A stretch of DNA of 64,000 nt from Xanthostigma xanthostigma (taxonomy: Eukaryota > Arthropoda > Insecta > Raphidioptera > Raphidiidae). Positions 24,032 to 34,845 of this stretch are shown here, one piece after another. The stretch covers positions 9,734,001-9,798,000 of the forward strand of contig OY754467.1 of assembly GCA_963575645.1 (NCBI GenBank). The letters run 5' to 3'. Position numbers and translations under genes: made by a program. Below the pieces are notes generated by a model. That model did no database searches. It saw only the letters and a list, made by a program, of their open reading frames with translations, and was not told where the DNA came from. Each line of letters opens with the position of its first letter. Within the stretch, counting starts at the first letter, position 1.

Positions 24032-24260
24032 TAAGCTATAAAAGATAAAAACTGAAAACTCTTCCTATTCCACAAGCTGGTTAAGGTAGGTATCAACTAT
24101 AATTTTCAATTAATGCTAGACCCGAGTCTCTCTGGCTATTGGTGACCTTACAAACAGTATTAATCATTCAAAATACATTGTATCCCCATCTCTGGAGTCA
24201 GCCATCTTCTTAGACGGCACATGATAAGCTATAAAAGATAAAAACTGAACGCTCTTCTAT

Positions 24261-24724
24261 TTCTGTGCGATATTTAATGTTTGTAGTCAATATTACAAGA
24301 TACATATAGTCACGTGACTATGTTAGTATAAAATTATATGACCCGTGGTGTAAAAATAAGTCTCAACTGGAGCTTCGCCCGTTTTTATTGCGGCTACATC
24401 AGTGTAATCGAAGTTTAGTATCAGCTACACATTCATTTTATAGGTCAAGTGTTGCATTAAACATTTTTAGTTTAAGACTTGCGATCGACTGGGTGTCTCC
24501 GAAAGAATGACCAAAATGGTAAAATGCTGTGAGAAATTGTATTTCGTGTCGAAAAGTTTCTATAAATGGTCGTCTTAAAACGCTTTGCTGCATAGTTATA
24601 ACCAGAAAACTGATATTTAAATATTTATTTTTAGTTTAACTTATGAGAGCTGAGCAAAGCACTGAACCTAAGTGCTTGAAGCATCGAACTTTTTCATAAA
24701 CGTTTGATTTATTCAAGCGACAAG
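24261..24724. other. Nothing identified
   Basis: AT-rich, no frame or repeat of note. Confidence 0.4.
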
Positions 24725-25539
24725 CAGTGCCGGATTAAGGCTCCTTGATGTCCTAAGCATTTCTTACCTATTGGCACTCATCTGTAACAGTAGTCTAAAA
24801 AAATTCAAAAATTATCTGTCTCTGTCATGTTAAGTTTATAAAAAAATAAATTTCAAATTGTGAATGTCATTATAAGCTTAAAATTGATAGAAAAAAGTAA
24901 GAAAGCATATAATTTTGGGGAAAAAATTGAATTTTACCATTCATGCGCTCGTTAAAAATGTGACTGTCTATAAAATCGATCCTTAGACATTTTTATACGC
25001 AGTTATTGAAAAAAAGTTAAAAAAAAACATTAGGTACGGTTTCATTTTCAAAAATAAATTATTATTTATTTTTAATTTCAGTTTTATATCAGTAGATCAC
25101 ATTTTTGAGAACATGACAAAAAAAAATTTGAACGAACAGTACCTACTAGTTCTGTTTGTTTCATTCAATCAACGTCCGAACCTGAACAAAAGTAGGGTTA
25201 TGTTCTTGTTTATGTACCGATCTATTGAATTGTTCTCCTGAATATTATAATTAATATAATTGTGGGATATTCAGTGTAATAATTAAGTAAAAATGCAAGA
25301 TGATTTCGAGTCTCAACTAGTTCGCCTATTGGAGGCTTCTAAAACATAATTTTATGACGAAACATAATTACCTTACTACACTAAGTGAGGTTAAGAAAGC
25401 AAATTTATTGAAAGCTGAATTAAAACCAATGCCTGCTAAACCATACAGAAGAATAAATAGCATTGATATAATAAGTAGGTATCATTGATGTGGATAAGTA
25501 AATTAAAAAACGCTAAGAAGATTCTCATGCCATACTAGT

Positions 25540-25720
25540 ACTGTACGTTCAGAAATGGACAGAACTAGTTTTGTCCAATTGAAAATGCGCAAAACTAGTT
25601 TTGCTCATTTTATAACAGTCAATACCCGTTTAAATGTAAAATATTCGTTGATGGTCAAAACTAGTTTTGCGCATGTATTTCGGTCATTGACCGAATTCGA
25701 GTATAGACCGTAACATATAC
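25540..25720. repeat. Cluster of ACTAGTTTTG short repeats
   Basis: GCGCAAAACTAGTTTTGC-like palindromic motifs occur at about 25563, 25587 and 25655. The 93-codon minus frame at 25605-25886 lies across them and resembles nothing known. 25721-26279 is otherwise featureless. Confidence 0.5.
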
Positions 25721-26279
25721 AGCATGTTCCAGAGTGGATGACGAAAACTGTGAAACGGTGCAGTAAATTTAATTTTGAATAAGAAAGCTTCTTTGGCAAA
25801 ATAGCCAAGAAATTAAAATATCCAAAACTTTTGTTTAAAAAGGCATATGCAGGTTTCCCAAAATTTGTCCTAATTTTTTTATGCAATTTACTTTTTTAAA
25901 TTTATTTTATTTACCTGAATCTATACAAGTGTGCTCTTTTTTGAACGTAGGTACATTTACAGAATATATATAATATTGTCTTCAAAAATGAAATTTGCAA
26001 CATTTGTATCATTTGTTTGAGGACATCCTGTATGCAGTCAACCTGAAATTGTGAAAAATACAGTAGCTCTCTTAAAATGTTTTTATCGGAATTATTGGCC
26101 TAATAAAATTTAATAAATTAAAACGTTGGTACTTTTTAATAGCCCAAATGTGGCTGAAATAATTCGGGATAATAAAATTTTAGATCGAATAACACCAAAA
26201 AAAATTAATTAATATTTTGCTTGACACCTTGCATGTATTCTTGTTTGATATTAATATAACTTAAAAAATATTGATTTTT

Positions 26280-26960
26280 TGCTTTATTCTAAATGGGAAC
26301 TTTTCCATAATAAATTTTTCCAAAAGGTTATACGTTGATGATACTAATAAATTATTGTCATAAAGGCGTAAATAAATATTTTTTTTAATATTAATTAATT
26401 ATTTCAGTATTTTACTTACTGGACTAACTTTCGAATTTTTTGTACAAAGTTAGGTTAGAAAAAATAAATTCATGTAAATATCTGTATTTTACATATTTTT
26501 TGTAGTAAATAATTAAAAAAAGAAATTAGAAGTAATAAAAGTTAAAATTAAATCATTAAAAAGTTGAAAATTCAGTTAAATTGTTAAAATTGTCAAGAAT
26601 AAATGTCCATAATCGAAAAGTGCTAAGGTTTAATATTTTTTTTTTTATTAAAAGTCTCTTAATGTAATTGGAAAAAATATTAAAATATGCGTAAGACATC
26701 GATGCTTTACATAGTTTTCGGAACTGCTGCCATGATTTGGTTATTTGCAAAAAATTAAAATGAACAGTTTGCATGCTAGCTTGACATATTTTCCATAAGA
26801 CTACATGTAAAAGTTTTTTTTAATTTTTAACTTTATAAATCTCCTAATGAATTTGGATTTTTTACAGAAAATTTTGTCATGAAAAATCTATTAAAAAAAC
26901 CTTATTTCAGATTTTTTCATTATCTTCGTAAAACGGCTCAACCTCCTTAATAACACGAGG
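26280..26960 (+). repeat. AT-rich dispersed repeat, about 680 bp, copy 1
   Basis: From ATGGGAACTTTTCCATAATA to ACGGCTCAACCTCC it matches 43695-44370 in the same orientation, with modest divergence and small indels. The terminal block AAAACGGCTCAACCTCCTTA recurs inverted near 55125-55185. No coding frame. Confidence 0.8.
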
Positions 26961-27016
26961 TTTGCATTTTAAATGATATAAATATATGTATATATTTGGA
27001 AGGAAAGGGGGAGTTT

Positions 27017-27152
27017 TGTAGTGGACAGGCGTCGCTATGTCAGCGCGAGCTGGCATATTATGTCGACGTTGGTGATTGTAAATAAATATTATTAAATCAA
27101 ATTAAAAAGTATTACTAACTCAAAAAGAACCTGAACAACAACCAACAATACA
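27017..27152 (+). mobile_element. Short LTR-like fossil with primer-site-like sequence
   Basis: A TGTAGTGGACAGGCGTC...CAACAATACA block of 136 bp contains AATAAATATT and is followed directly by TGGCGATCCTGCCA, which looks like a primer-binding site. No internal genes follow. An old, broken LTR-retroelement remnant; family unassigned. 27153-27714 holds nothing else. Confidence 0.4.
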
Positions 27153-27714
27153 TGGCGATCCTGCCAGCTAAAGGCAACAATACAACATCACTACTATCTA
27201 ATAATTAACAGTTCTTAGTAATGTTGTCCTTTATGTGGACTGGAAAAACAATAATACTGTTTTAACGGCATTGCAAGATAAATGGAACCTGCATATTTAT
27301 AGCAAAATAATATTACGTTTTATTATAGCGGATGTTTTAAAAACTGCTCATAAGTAGCAAAGCTCTTTATAGTCTAAAACAGTCAAAGAGGATGAAAAAT
27401 TTTAAATCATCGTCTTAAAATATTTAGTATAGCTTGTGTTGTTTTAGCGACCAACAGATGGCGCCATTTTCAAAAAAAGTGTTTCCACCTGTCACAGGCA
27501 TGACATCTATATATCTACACTCAAACCTGTTTTTGTGCGGTGAATAGGGACCGCATAAAAAAGTCTCACCTTAAAAATAACTCAAAACCTTACGGAATAT
27601 GTAACTAGGAATTGCTTTTTTAAACGAAATCGAGACACGAGTATTAGCAGCTACTTGGAATCTCGCCAAACCTTTTGGAATCTGATTGAGTAATTTTTAA
27701 ATATTTTTGAGATA

Positions 27715-28490
27715 ATAAATAGAATAATAAGCCGTTATGAAAAGTATACCATTATTATATAAAAACACCGTTATAACAAATATAAGAGATCGCGTATGCG
27801 CCGATTTTCCCCAAAAACAATAGGGCTCTTCATATTTGCATACCAAACATCCTCCCAAAATTTGGTTTCAATCCGCTCATCCGTTTGACCTATATCGTGT
27901 TCACAGACTAACAGACTAAAGGCCGCTGCACACGAGACTAGATTTGCCTACTAGTTTTCTAGCGCTGGTTTTCTTGATTGCTGTTAAGTGCTCGCTTCAC
28001 ACGAGGCTATTTTTCAAGTTTTGTTTTGTGATTATATCTGGTGCGCGCGCGGTGACACTTCGAATATAAACACAGAGCAAAACGTGTCTATTATCTGAGC
28101 AGAATGACGCTATGTTGGTTTGTGGGCGTTTGTTCATGTCGCCCACGTGACAAGATACTGTTTCCTGATTGGTTCTTGCTGACACCTAGCCGCAAATCTA
28201 GCAGGGAAAATAGCCCCTGTTCTAATTTTAAAACCTATCTTCTGAGCTAGAAAGGCAGCCCGCAGTGACGTCATTTCCAGCTTCGTACCCAGCCTACCGG
28301 CTAGCAGAACTCCTAGCAGCGTTTCTAGCCTCGTGTGCAGCGGCCTCAGACAAACAGACTAACAGGGTTTTTTTTCAAAAATATATTTCTTGGATTTGGG
28401 GGACCTCAAAACGGAAAGATATTGTAAAATTTTTGAAAAGTGATTTTTGACCTAAACTAGCACCATTCCCTACTTGTGGGTTGGAGTGGT
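27715..28490 (+). repeat. Rep1 copy split by a MITE
   Basis: Right half of Rep1, from AATAAGCCGTTATGAAAAGT to CTACTTGTGGGTTGGAGTGG. It is interrupted by the MITE at 27920-28346. Confidence 0.8.
27920..28346. mobile_element. Harbinger-like MITE, copy 2, nested in Rep1
   Basis: The ends are AGGCCGCTGCACACGAGACT and complement AGGCCGCTGCACACGAGGCT. Flanks are TAA on the left and CAG on the right, so no clean 3-bp duplication, but a 16-bp near-repeat (CAGACTAACAGACTAA and CAGACAAACAGACTAA) lies on both sides. 427 bp, non-coding. Confidence 0.8.
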
Positions 28491-29094
28491 AATAAACAGA
28501 AACTTATATTGACACTCTGACTGAAAATTGTATCCGCACAGAACTTGACCCGAGCGAAGACGGATTCACAACTTGTATCGAAAATAAAATACACGCTGTA
28601 CAGTCCGTATAATATAAACATATGTATTTATGTATTATGCTGATAGTTTTCCAAATGCAACTAAATTTCATCATGGATTGTACATAAATCTAGTGGATGT
28701 AAATTTAATGTTTGTGCCCGGAAATACAGACACAGAGCCAACAGACAAAACGTGCGCGCAGCGACGAACAGAAATTACTCCCAGTTAATCGTAGCAATAG
28801 ATTTTAATCCACTTCGTGCACAACAAGGAGAAGAGAGCAAAATGCTATATATTGTGTTTAATATATATTATATTATATAAGTTGTGTAGAATTGCATCGG
28901 ACATATTACAAAATACATTGTTACTATACGCTGTGTGCACGAAGCCTACTAGCGCCGCTAGTGGGTAATAGAGAATTATTGAACTCACTTTTTATGGAAA
29001 TCGTGACTTGTTTCTATGGTGATAAGTCAAAAACTTTAATTGGTCAGGATGTGTAAAAAAAAAAATGTAATAAGGAAAACTGATGTTATGGCTA
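28491..29094. other. Unassigned
   Basis: It contains the short block CTAGCGCCGCTAGTGGGTAA shared with 11.35 kb. No gene. Confidence 0.4.
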
Positions 29095-29627
29095 GGAGCT
29101 GGCTACGGAGAAAATGGGTGACTCGGTGCAGAGCTGAAAATTTGCAGAATAATTGGAGATAGTACAAGTAAATAGGGAAAAAATTGCTAGAAGGCTAGGC
29201 GGAAGATAAAGAGCCGCCAGAAGGCGCTAATGTTGCGAAAAATCAGTGCACTTTTGGCAATTTCTATACTTATTCTGTAATTCAAAACTAGATTATATAT
29301 TATATATATATTTTATACATTATATGGTTTATAAGGGCATACTGAAAATTCAAACATGATATAATAATTACATTCGACAAATATTCAAAATTATTAATGA
29401 CATTTTGATAGAAATAAAATTAAATAAATTATTAAAATTACGTTGTTATAACAACGTAATTTTATTGATGAAAATATATGACGATTAATTTTAAAATGTC
29501 ATTAATAATTTTGAATATTTGTCGAATGTAATTATTATATCATGTTTGAATTTTCAGTATGCCCTTATTATTCTGCAAATTTTCAGCTCTGGACCGAGTC
29601 ACCCATTTTCTCCATAGGCAGCTCTCC
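29095..29627. mobile_element. Foldback element with a 177-bp insert in one arm
   Basis: The left arm (GGAGCTGGCTACGGAGAAAA, TTTGCAGAATAA) pairs with the right arm (TTATTCTGCAAATTTTCAGC, CATTTTCTCCATAGGCAGCT). The centre, near 29448, is the perfect palindrome ATTACGTTGTTATAACAACG. About 29154-29330 has no partner in the right arm and is bounded by AATAA/ATAA, so it is a later insertion. Confidence 0.8.
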
Positions 29628-30179
29628 GTCTATTAATTTTTTATAGGTACCATAAAATTAACATTGTAAACTATTATATAAATAACATAACATAAAAGGT
29701 TCGTGATAATTATTTATTTATCAATTATGACGTACAATATATAAATAATTAATTTGATTACAATCGCTGTCAGTGTAAACAAATTAATTATTTATAGGTT
29801 AATCCGGCACTGCCGGCAAGATGTAGCAAGAACAGTTCCTACCGAAAATCTTTCAACGTTTATATCTGTGATAGTTCTTTAAAAATAAATATTCCAAATG
29901 TCATATGAGACAGAATAATTTATTTACCATTTCGCCGTGTGGAAATTCTCTTTTCAGGAAGTGCGGAGAGAGGAGAGGGGAGGGGGGAAGGACTGCCGAA
30001 TATAAAAACAAAACAGTTCGTATATGTGGAGCCGCAACTAAAGGAAACGTGTGCGGTGAGATATATATTACTATCTTTGCTTGCATCGGAATATTAGATA
30101 CAATGCGTTCGCCGAAATGCCGTACAAGTATGGATACCGTTGCAATACAAACCCCCAGTTTGCAAGTTCTCATCAGAGT
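29628..30179. other. Unassigned with purine-rich tract
   Basis: GAGAGGAGAGGGGAGGGGGG lies near 29970. Overlapping frames of 105-110 codons on both strands (29901-30237) mirror each other and match nothing known. Confidence 0.4.
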
Positions 30180-30825
30180 ATTGGTATACGTGGCAACTGT
30201 ATTACCATTCCAACCCACAAATGGGGAATGTTACTAGTTTAGGTAAAAAATCACTTTTCAAAATTTTACAATTTCTTTCCGTTTTGAGGTTACCCGAATC
30301 CAAAAAACATATTTTTGGAAAAACTCGGTGCGTCTGTTTGTGAGCACGATACTGGTCAAGCGAATGAACGGATTGAAACTAAATTTTGAGAGGATGTTTG
30401 GTATGCAAATATGAAGAGCCCTATTATTTTTGGAGAAAATCGGCAAATGCGCAGAAGAGATATATACTTTTATATAATAATGGTATACTTTTCGTAACGA
30501 CTTATTATTCTATTTATTTTTCCAAGAAAGTTTTGTTAAAAAAATTTTTTCTAAACTTTATAGTTTTGGAAATATTTTAAAAATAAAAAAAATCAGCTGT
30601 TCTTTTGTTTTGTAGATCTGTCAGAACTAAACTAGTTAAGCATGCTTTGATTAATTTTTACATGACGTGAACATGTAGGTAACCATGGCAACGAATAGTA
30701 AATGTCTTATTGAATACTAATTATTACTTGCGTTACCTCACGCGATATCAGAAATTTTCTTTTCTTTATTAAACTATATCAAATTTCGAAGTTGGAATGG
30801 TCCCGTCGCCCAATTGGCTGGATTT
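30180..30825 (-). repeat. Rep1 copy, minus strand
   Basis: From the terminal ACCATTCCAACCCACAAATG to CCCAATTGGCTGG; near full length. Confidence 0.8.
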
Positions 30826-31384
30826 TTTTTTATATTCTACTGTTTCCTCGGTAAAACCAAATATACATCTGTTTTGTTAAAACTGCAATATAATATTGTG
30901 TGCGCCATTTTGTGGTGTACATACTGTACGATGCGCACGTGTCCCAAACCCCAGCAGCACAGTCCTAGTTGCACATAAATTTCAAATTTTCATAGGTCAC
31001 TACACACTTACTTTCCAAGAATGGTGTTGTATTGTGGCGATCGGCCGGGCACAATGTTCGGCTTGCTTGGCTTTTCTAAAGCTGTATGTTTATTATCGAC
31101 AGAACTTTGTGTATATTTACACCCATTTTACTTTTTGTATTATGTTTAGATTAAACATGGATTATTTGTTCGATTCGATAGTCAATATAATCGCTGTTTA
31201 AATATTGCTCTGTTTCTGCAGACGCAGGGCTATAGTACGCGCCACGGTTCGGAAGTTAGTCACAAACAGCGTCGCAAAAGCACAGTTTAGAGCCGTTGAT
31301 ACTCCCACCACATATTTTATATAATAATTAAATTAAAAAAGAAATTTTTTTTGAAGTTAGGCCACCGACGCTACCTGTAGGTTG
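30826..31384. other. Less AT-rich block, nothing assigned
   Basis: Frame 30896-31201 (101 codons) has no recognisable domain. CTCCCACCACATATTTTATA near 31302 resembles the start of the satellite unit at 41.8 kb. Confidence 0.4.
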
Positions 31385-31566
31385 CGATGGTGGGCACCTT
31401 TTTGAACGTCGCTAAATGTTACAAACTTCAACAAAATGGCCGGTCCAGGAATTACCGTTTCTCGACGAGAGGCAGTGAGAAAAAGTCCCAGTTACTGCCA
31501 CCGCTTGGGATTCGAACCCGATACCTCCCGAATGCGGGTCCTAGTGGTCTCACCACTACGCTCGGT
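31385..31566 (-). mobile_element. tRNA-derived SINE head, minus strand
   Basis: On the minus strand: A box GAGCGTAGTGGTGAGACC (about 31563-31546), then a CCCGCATTCGGG middle, B box GGTTCGAATCC (31518-31508), then a body with GGTGCCCACCATCG. The anticodon arm is not a standard one, so it is a SINE, not a gene. It abuts an LTR-like fragment. Confidence 0.65.
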
Positions 31567-31776
31567 ATATAGAGATAAATAGAGAACTGTGATATAATTA
31601 TTCTGTGTACTTAGTAGGTTAGTGTTGGTATTGTTGTTTAGAATTCTATTGTTTTTTTTCGTTGTTTATTTTATTTCATTTTTCATTATTGGAGAAGTAC
31701 TTTTTAGTTTGTATCTGTTAACGTTTATTTTTGTAAATAAACATTTTTATCACCAACAAAGAATAGTTTTGTTACA
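31567..31776 (+). mobile_element. LTR-like fossil, copy 3, partial
   Basis: Plus-strand relative of the copies at 2592 and 9012, from TAGAGATAAATAGAGAACTG to AAAGAATAGTTTTGTTACA. The promoter half is missing. Confidence 0.5.
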
Positions 31777-31883
31777 ATATTGTGAATATTCGAAGCCTAG
31801 TTTCGGAGAAATTGGAATTTGTATTCACCTGGGCTCTTATGGGAAATGCCGAATTTCGCCGTTTTTCTTCTTATAGTATAGAT

Positions 31884-32420
31884 TAGTGATATGCCGGATA
31901 TCCGTATCCGCGGATATCCGAGGGAGGAGAAAGATCCGTATCCGTTAGTTTTTGGCGGATCTTTTACGAATCTTTTACCTTATTAATTTTCAATTCATAG
32001 ATGAAATTTTATATATATATATAGGTGATTAGGTAATAATGAAAACCTGTTAAATTCCATTCAGAGTATTTTTTATTTTTTAAAATCGTATTTGGCACCT
32101 TTATATTGCAAACATTTATCGTAGTGAGTACCATACCAATAGTACATAACTCAAAGGTACTAAAAAACTATCTTTATAATGAGATATTGCACATCAATTT
32201 TTGGAAAGAGACAATCTGTTATGAGAGTTAATTCTTAAAGAGGTAAATAACTTTTTCCCATAACAGATAGTCTCTTTCCAAAGGTCGATGTGCAATATTT
32301 ACCGCCGCGTACTCTAAGAAAGTTAAGATCCGTATCCGTATCCGCGGAACTTGAAACCAAATATCCGTATTCAGATCCGTATCCGCGGATATGCATTTTT
32401 AACGATCCGGCATATCACTA
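31884..32420. mobile_element. hAT-like MITE with perfect 8-bp target duplication
   Basis: The ends are TAGTGATATGCCGGATATCC and complement TAGTGATATGCCGGATCGTT, flanked by GTATAGAT on both sides (31876-31883, 32421-32428). The interior has repeated TATCCGTATCCGCGGA motifs. It is non-coding. A truncated relative is at 57066-57465. Confidence 0.9.
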
Positions 32421-32538
32421 GTATAGATCAGATTTTAGTAAAAAAGTCTTAAATTAAAATCATAATATGTAAATAATTTTAATTCAATACAATACCGCAA
32501 TCACGTGTAGCGAGTACCTAACCTAGAACAGAAACACA

Positions 32539-32575
32539 TTACAATGCACATTGCACTGTGCAATGTGCATTGTAA
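32539..32575. repeat. Perfect 18+1+18 palindrome
   Basis: TTACAATGCACATTGCAC, T, then the exact complement. Elsewhere 32421-32940 shows only an ACACAC run near 32790. Confidence 0.8.
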
Positions 32576-32939
32576 ATGCGCAAGTCACTTTTAAAGTATC
32601 GACTGCATTAACTGTGTTAAAATACGAAATGATTTCTTAGAGAAACAGAAAATGAAATAAATGTAAGGAGTTTAATAGTGAAGTAATATTGCTTCGGGGA
32701 AGTTGTAATAATCTGTTAGAACGTAAATAACCCTGGTGAACCTTAATATGATATCTCACTAAACAGTGTTCTTTTCCGGGCGTAATACGTACACACACAC
32801 ACACGTACGAGGACAAGTTATAGGGAAGACCATTATATAATTAATCGTTTAATTAGAGAAAAAATTGTAATCTTTTTTTTGCCCTACAGTGAAAATAGCG
32901 AATTTTTTAAGGCCACCAAAAGTCAAGGTTATTAATTGA

Positions 32940-33420
32940 ACCTAGCGCCAATTAGGCTTTTGAAAAAAAAATAATTATCGATTTTTTTATTGTATTTTAA
33001 AACTTTATTATTGATAATCGATGCGAAAAACTTTCAAAAAACTTCTTTTAAATTAATTATAAGCAATTAAAAATTGATAAAATATTTAAAAAAATCACGT
33101 GACTGCAAACGCACTAAAATTGTTTTTGACAGTTGTGACGTCATAATGTTAAAATGTATATACGCAGTATACTATCAATGGCTTCTACATGTATTATTAT
33201 AATAATATAAATTACCATTATGACGTCACATTATGTTCGGGAAATGTCGGCGCGTTCTCGGAACTGGGTACAAAAATTTATTTTTAATTTGATATAACTT
33301 TTGAATTATAACGAAAATAAAAAAAAGAAAAATAGTTTTGTTATAAAACTTATATACGATCTTTCCATTTATGACAAAAAAAAATTTCATTCAAAAGCCC
33401 AATTGATGTTTTTAATTTAA
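32940..33420. mobile_element. Candidate MITE with weak inverted ends
   Basis: CCAATTAGGCTTTTGAAAAA (about 32950) and the complement CATCAATTGGGCTTTTGAAT (ending about 33413) form imperfect terminal repeats. TGACGTCATAATG and ATTATGACGTCA form an inner inverted pair at about 33137 and 33218. Confidence 0.45.
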
Positions 33421-33911
33421 TAATTTTTAACAATAAATTCTTTTGTACTGCTTCTAAAACGTTTTTTTCCACAAGCCAACAGTTCTTTTTTTGGCATTTG
33501 TTAAATACTGCTATTAAAGTTTATAAACACAGATATTGTCTTGCAATCAATTGACAGATCTGCCGGATGACGTCATCCCCCCACTACTAGCCAATGGAAC
33601 GAGACAACCTCTCATTTTACCCTTTAAATCGTCGAGACATTGACGCTGCATATCATTCTTTATATATCAACAACTATTATACTGCCGTAAAAAGGCAAAA
33701 GGTAGTAAGTGACCAACTTATGGATTTGAGTAAATCAAGATTTACTAAAAATGTATTGACCGTCCAGAATTTTAGATTATGGAAACCAAAACATGGGAAA
33801 ACATTTTTTAAAGACAACAAAATTATTGCTGCAGCACTTACTGCTGTCGTTGGTTTCAGTATGAACTCATTTTTCAACAAATGTCACATAATACCCTTTG
33901 CCTTTTTAGGG
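33421..33911. other. Unassigned, with 118-codon open frame
   Basis: The plus frame 33594-33950 begins MERDNLSFYPLNRRDIDA. It has no domain I recognise, no splice partner, and runs into a Helitron fragment at its end. It may be a repeat remnant. Confidence 0.25.
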
Positions 33912-34140
33912 CAGTATAGCGGCCCGGTTCGGCTTCGCCTGAGTTTGTAGATTGCCACCGTTTTTTCGTCGAATTACGTTGCAAAATTGGCCGCCATGAA
34001 AAGCGCTTTTATATTAACGCGATAATATATAGCCTATGTCCATCCTAAAGTTTCATTCTAAATATTCGTGAAAAAAATTTTGAAATCGGATGAGTAGTTT
34101 CGGAGATTACCTCGCACATTTAAACTCACAAACTATGCGG
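33912..34140 (-). mobile_element. Helitron family B fragment
   Basis: On the minus strand it matches 38308-38528: AAATCGGATGAGTAGTTTCG complement and a terminal GGGCCGCTA. Both ends are incomplete. Confidence 0.65.
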
Positions 34141-34845
34141 AGCATTTCATATAGAACAGTATTGCGAGCCACGTCTTTTTTTAAATATTTATTGTTTACA
34201 ATTATGGAAGTTTCACAGGTGATTGGAAAATCGAAGAAGCAGCAAGATATATGTTGTGCAGGACTTAATTTTGTTAGTATAATAATAATAATAATAAAAA
34301 GAAAAGTAGTGACGAAACATTTGTGAAAAAAAAGCTTCTTTACATAAATGTGAATTAACTGAGTAAGAACCGCTGTGCTTTAAATATATTGGTATGTATT
34401 TGGGCATCCCTGGCAAGCACATGTATGGTTCGAAGTTCGGACGAAGTCCGCGGGTGAGTTACAATTTATACCAATCCTGAACATACGGCTCTATACGTTT
34501 CATTTGAGATATATTGCTTTTATACCAAAAAGGGCTTGTCCTACACTGAGAAAGAGCGCGGATGGGTGGGGAAGGGGGTGCCGGCGCGCTGGGGGGAACG
34601 GAGCACTGTATAAGACGTGGGACGGTCGCTCGACTCCTCGCCGGCACCTTCCTTCCCATTCGGCTCAGTTCAGTCATAATACGAACACATTGATTCTTTA
34701 TGTCTGATTTCACATAAAGCACCCGCAGTGTTTGTGTTACACTGCAAGTTGACTTTAACGACCATACACTGTAAAAAATAAATGTTCGAGACTAGAGTAA
34801 TGGCGCTCTTCAGTAAGGTCAATGTTAAAATTAACAGCGCTACTA
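34141..34845. other. Unassigned, with GC-rich block at 34540-34690
   Basis: GGGAAGGGGGTGCCGGCGCG near 34571, then TGTATAAGACG and, about 60 bp on, TCAGTTCAGTC. A promoter is possible but the spacing is poor. An AATAAT run lies at 34280-34297. Confidence 0.3.

Larger units (their letters stand above)
23121..24260 (+). repeat. Duplicated host segment split by a Helitron
   Basis: About 23235-23371 and 24075-24225 are diverged copies (shared AATCATTCAAAAT, CCCCATCTC, GACGGCACAT). The second runs unbroken into AAGCTATAAAAGATAAAAAC. In the first, the same continuation appears only after 24032. A CAGTCAGT run lies at 23175-23195. Confidence 0.8.
24725..29812. mobile_element. Possible 5.1-kb hAT-like element or pair of ends
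   Basis: CAGTGCCGGATTAAG at 24725 and the complement CAGTGCCGGATTAAC ending at 29812 are inverted hAT-style termini. The flanking 8-mers GCGACAAG and CCGGCAAG match at 6 of 8 positions. The interior holds other repeats and no transposase that I can see. Two unrelated MITE ends could give the same picture. Confidence 0.35.

Noticed and set aside
29901-30237. Mirror frames of 105 and 110 codons on opposite strands
   Set aside because: A mirrored open frame is typical of chance composition; neither peptide is recognisable.
33594-33950. 118-codon frame as a gene
   Set aside because: No domain or splice partner, and it runs into a Helitron fragment.
34540-34690. Promoter with TATA box and initiator
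   Set aside because: The TATA-like TGTATAAGAC and TCAGTTCAG are about 60 bp apart, too far for a standard core promoter, and no gene follows.
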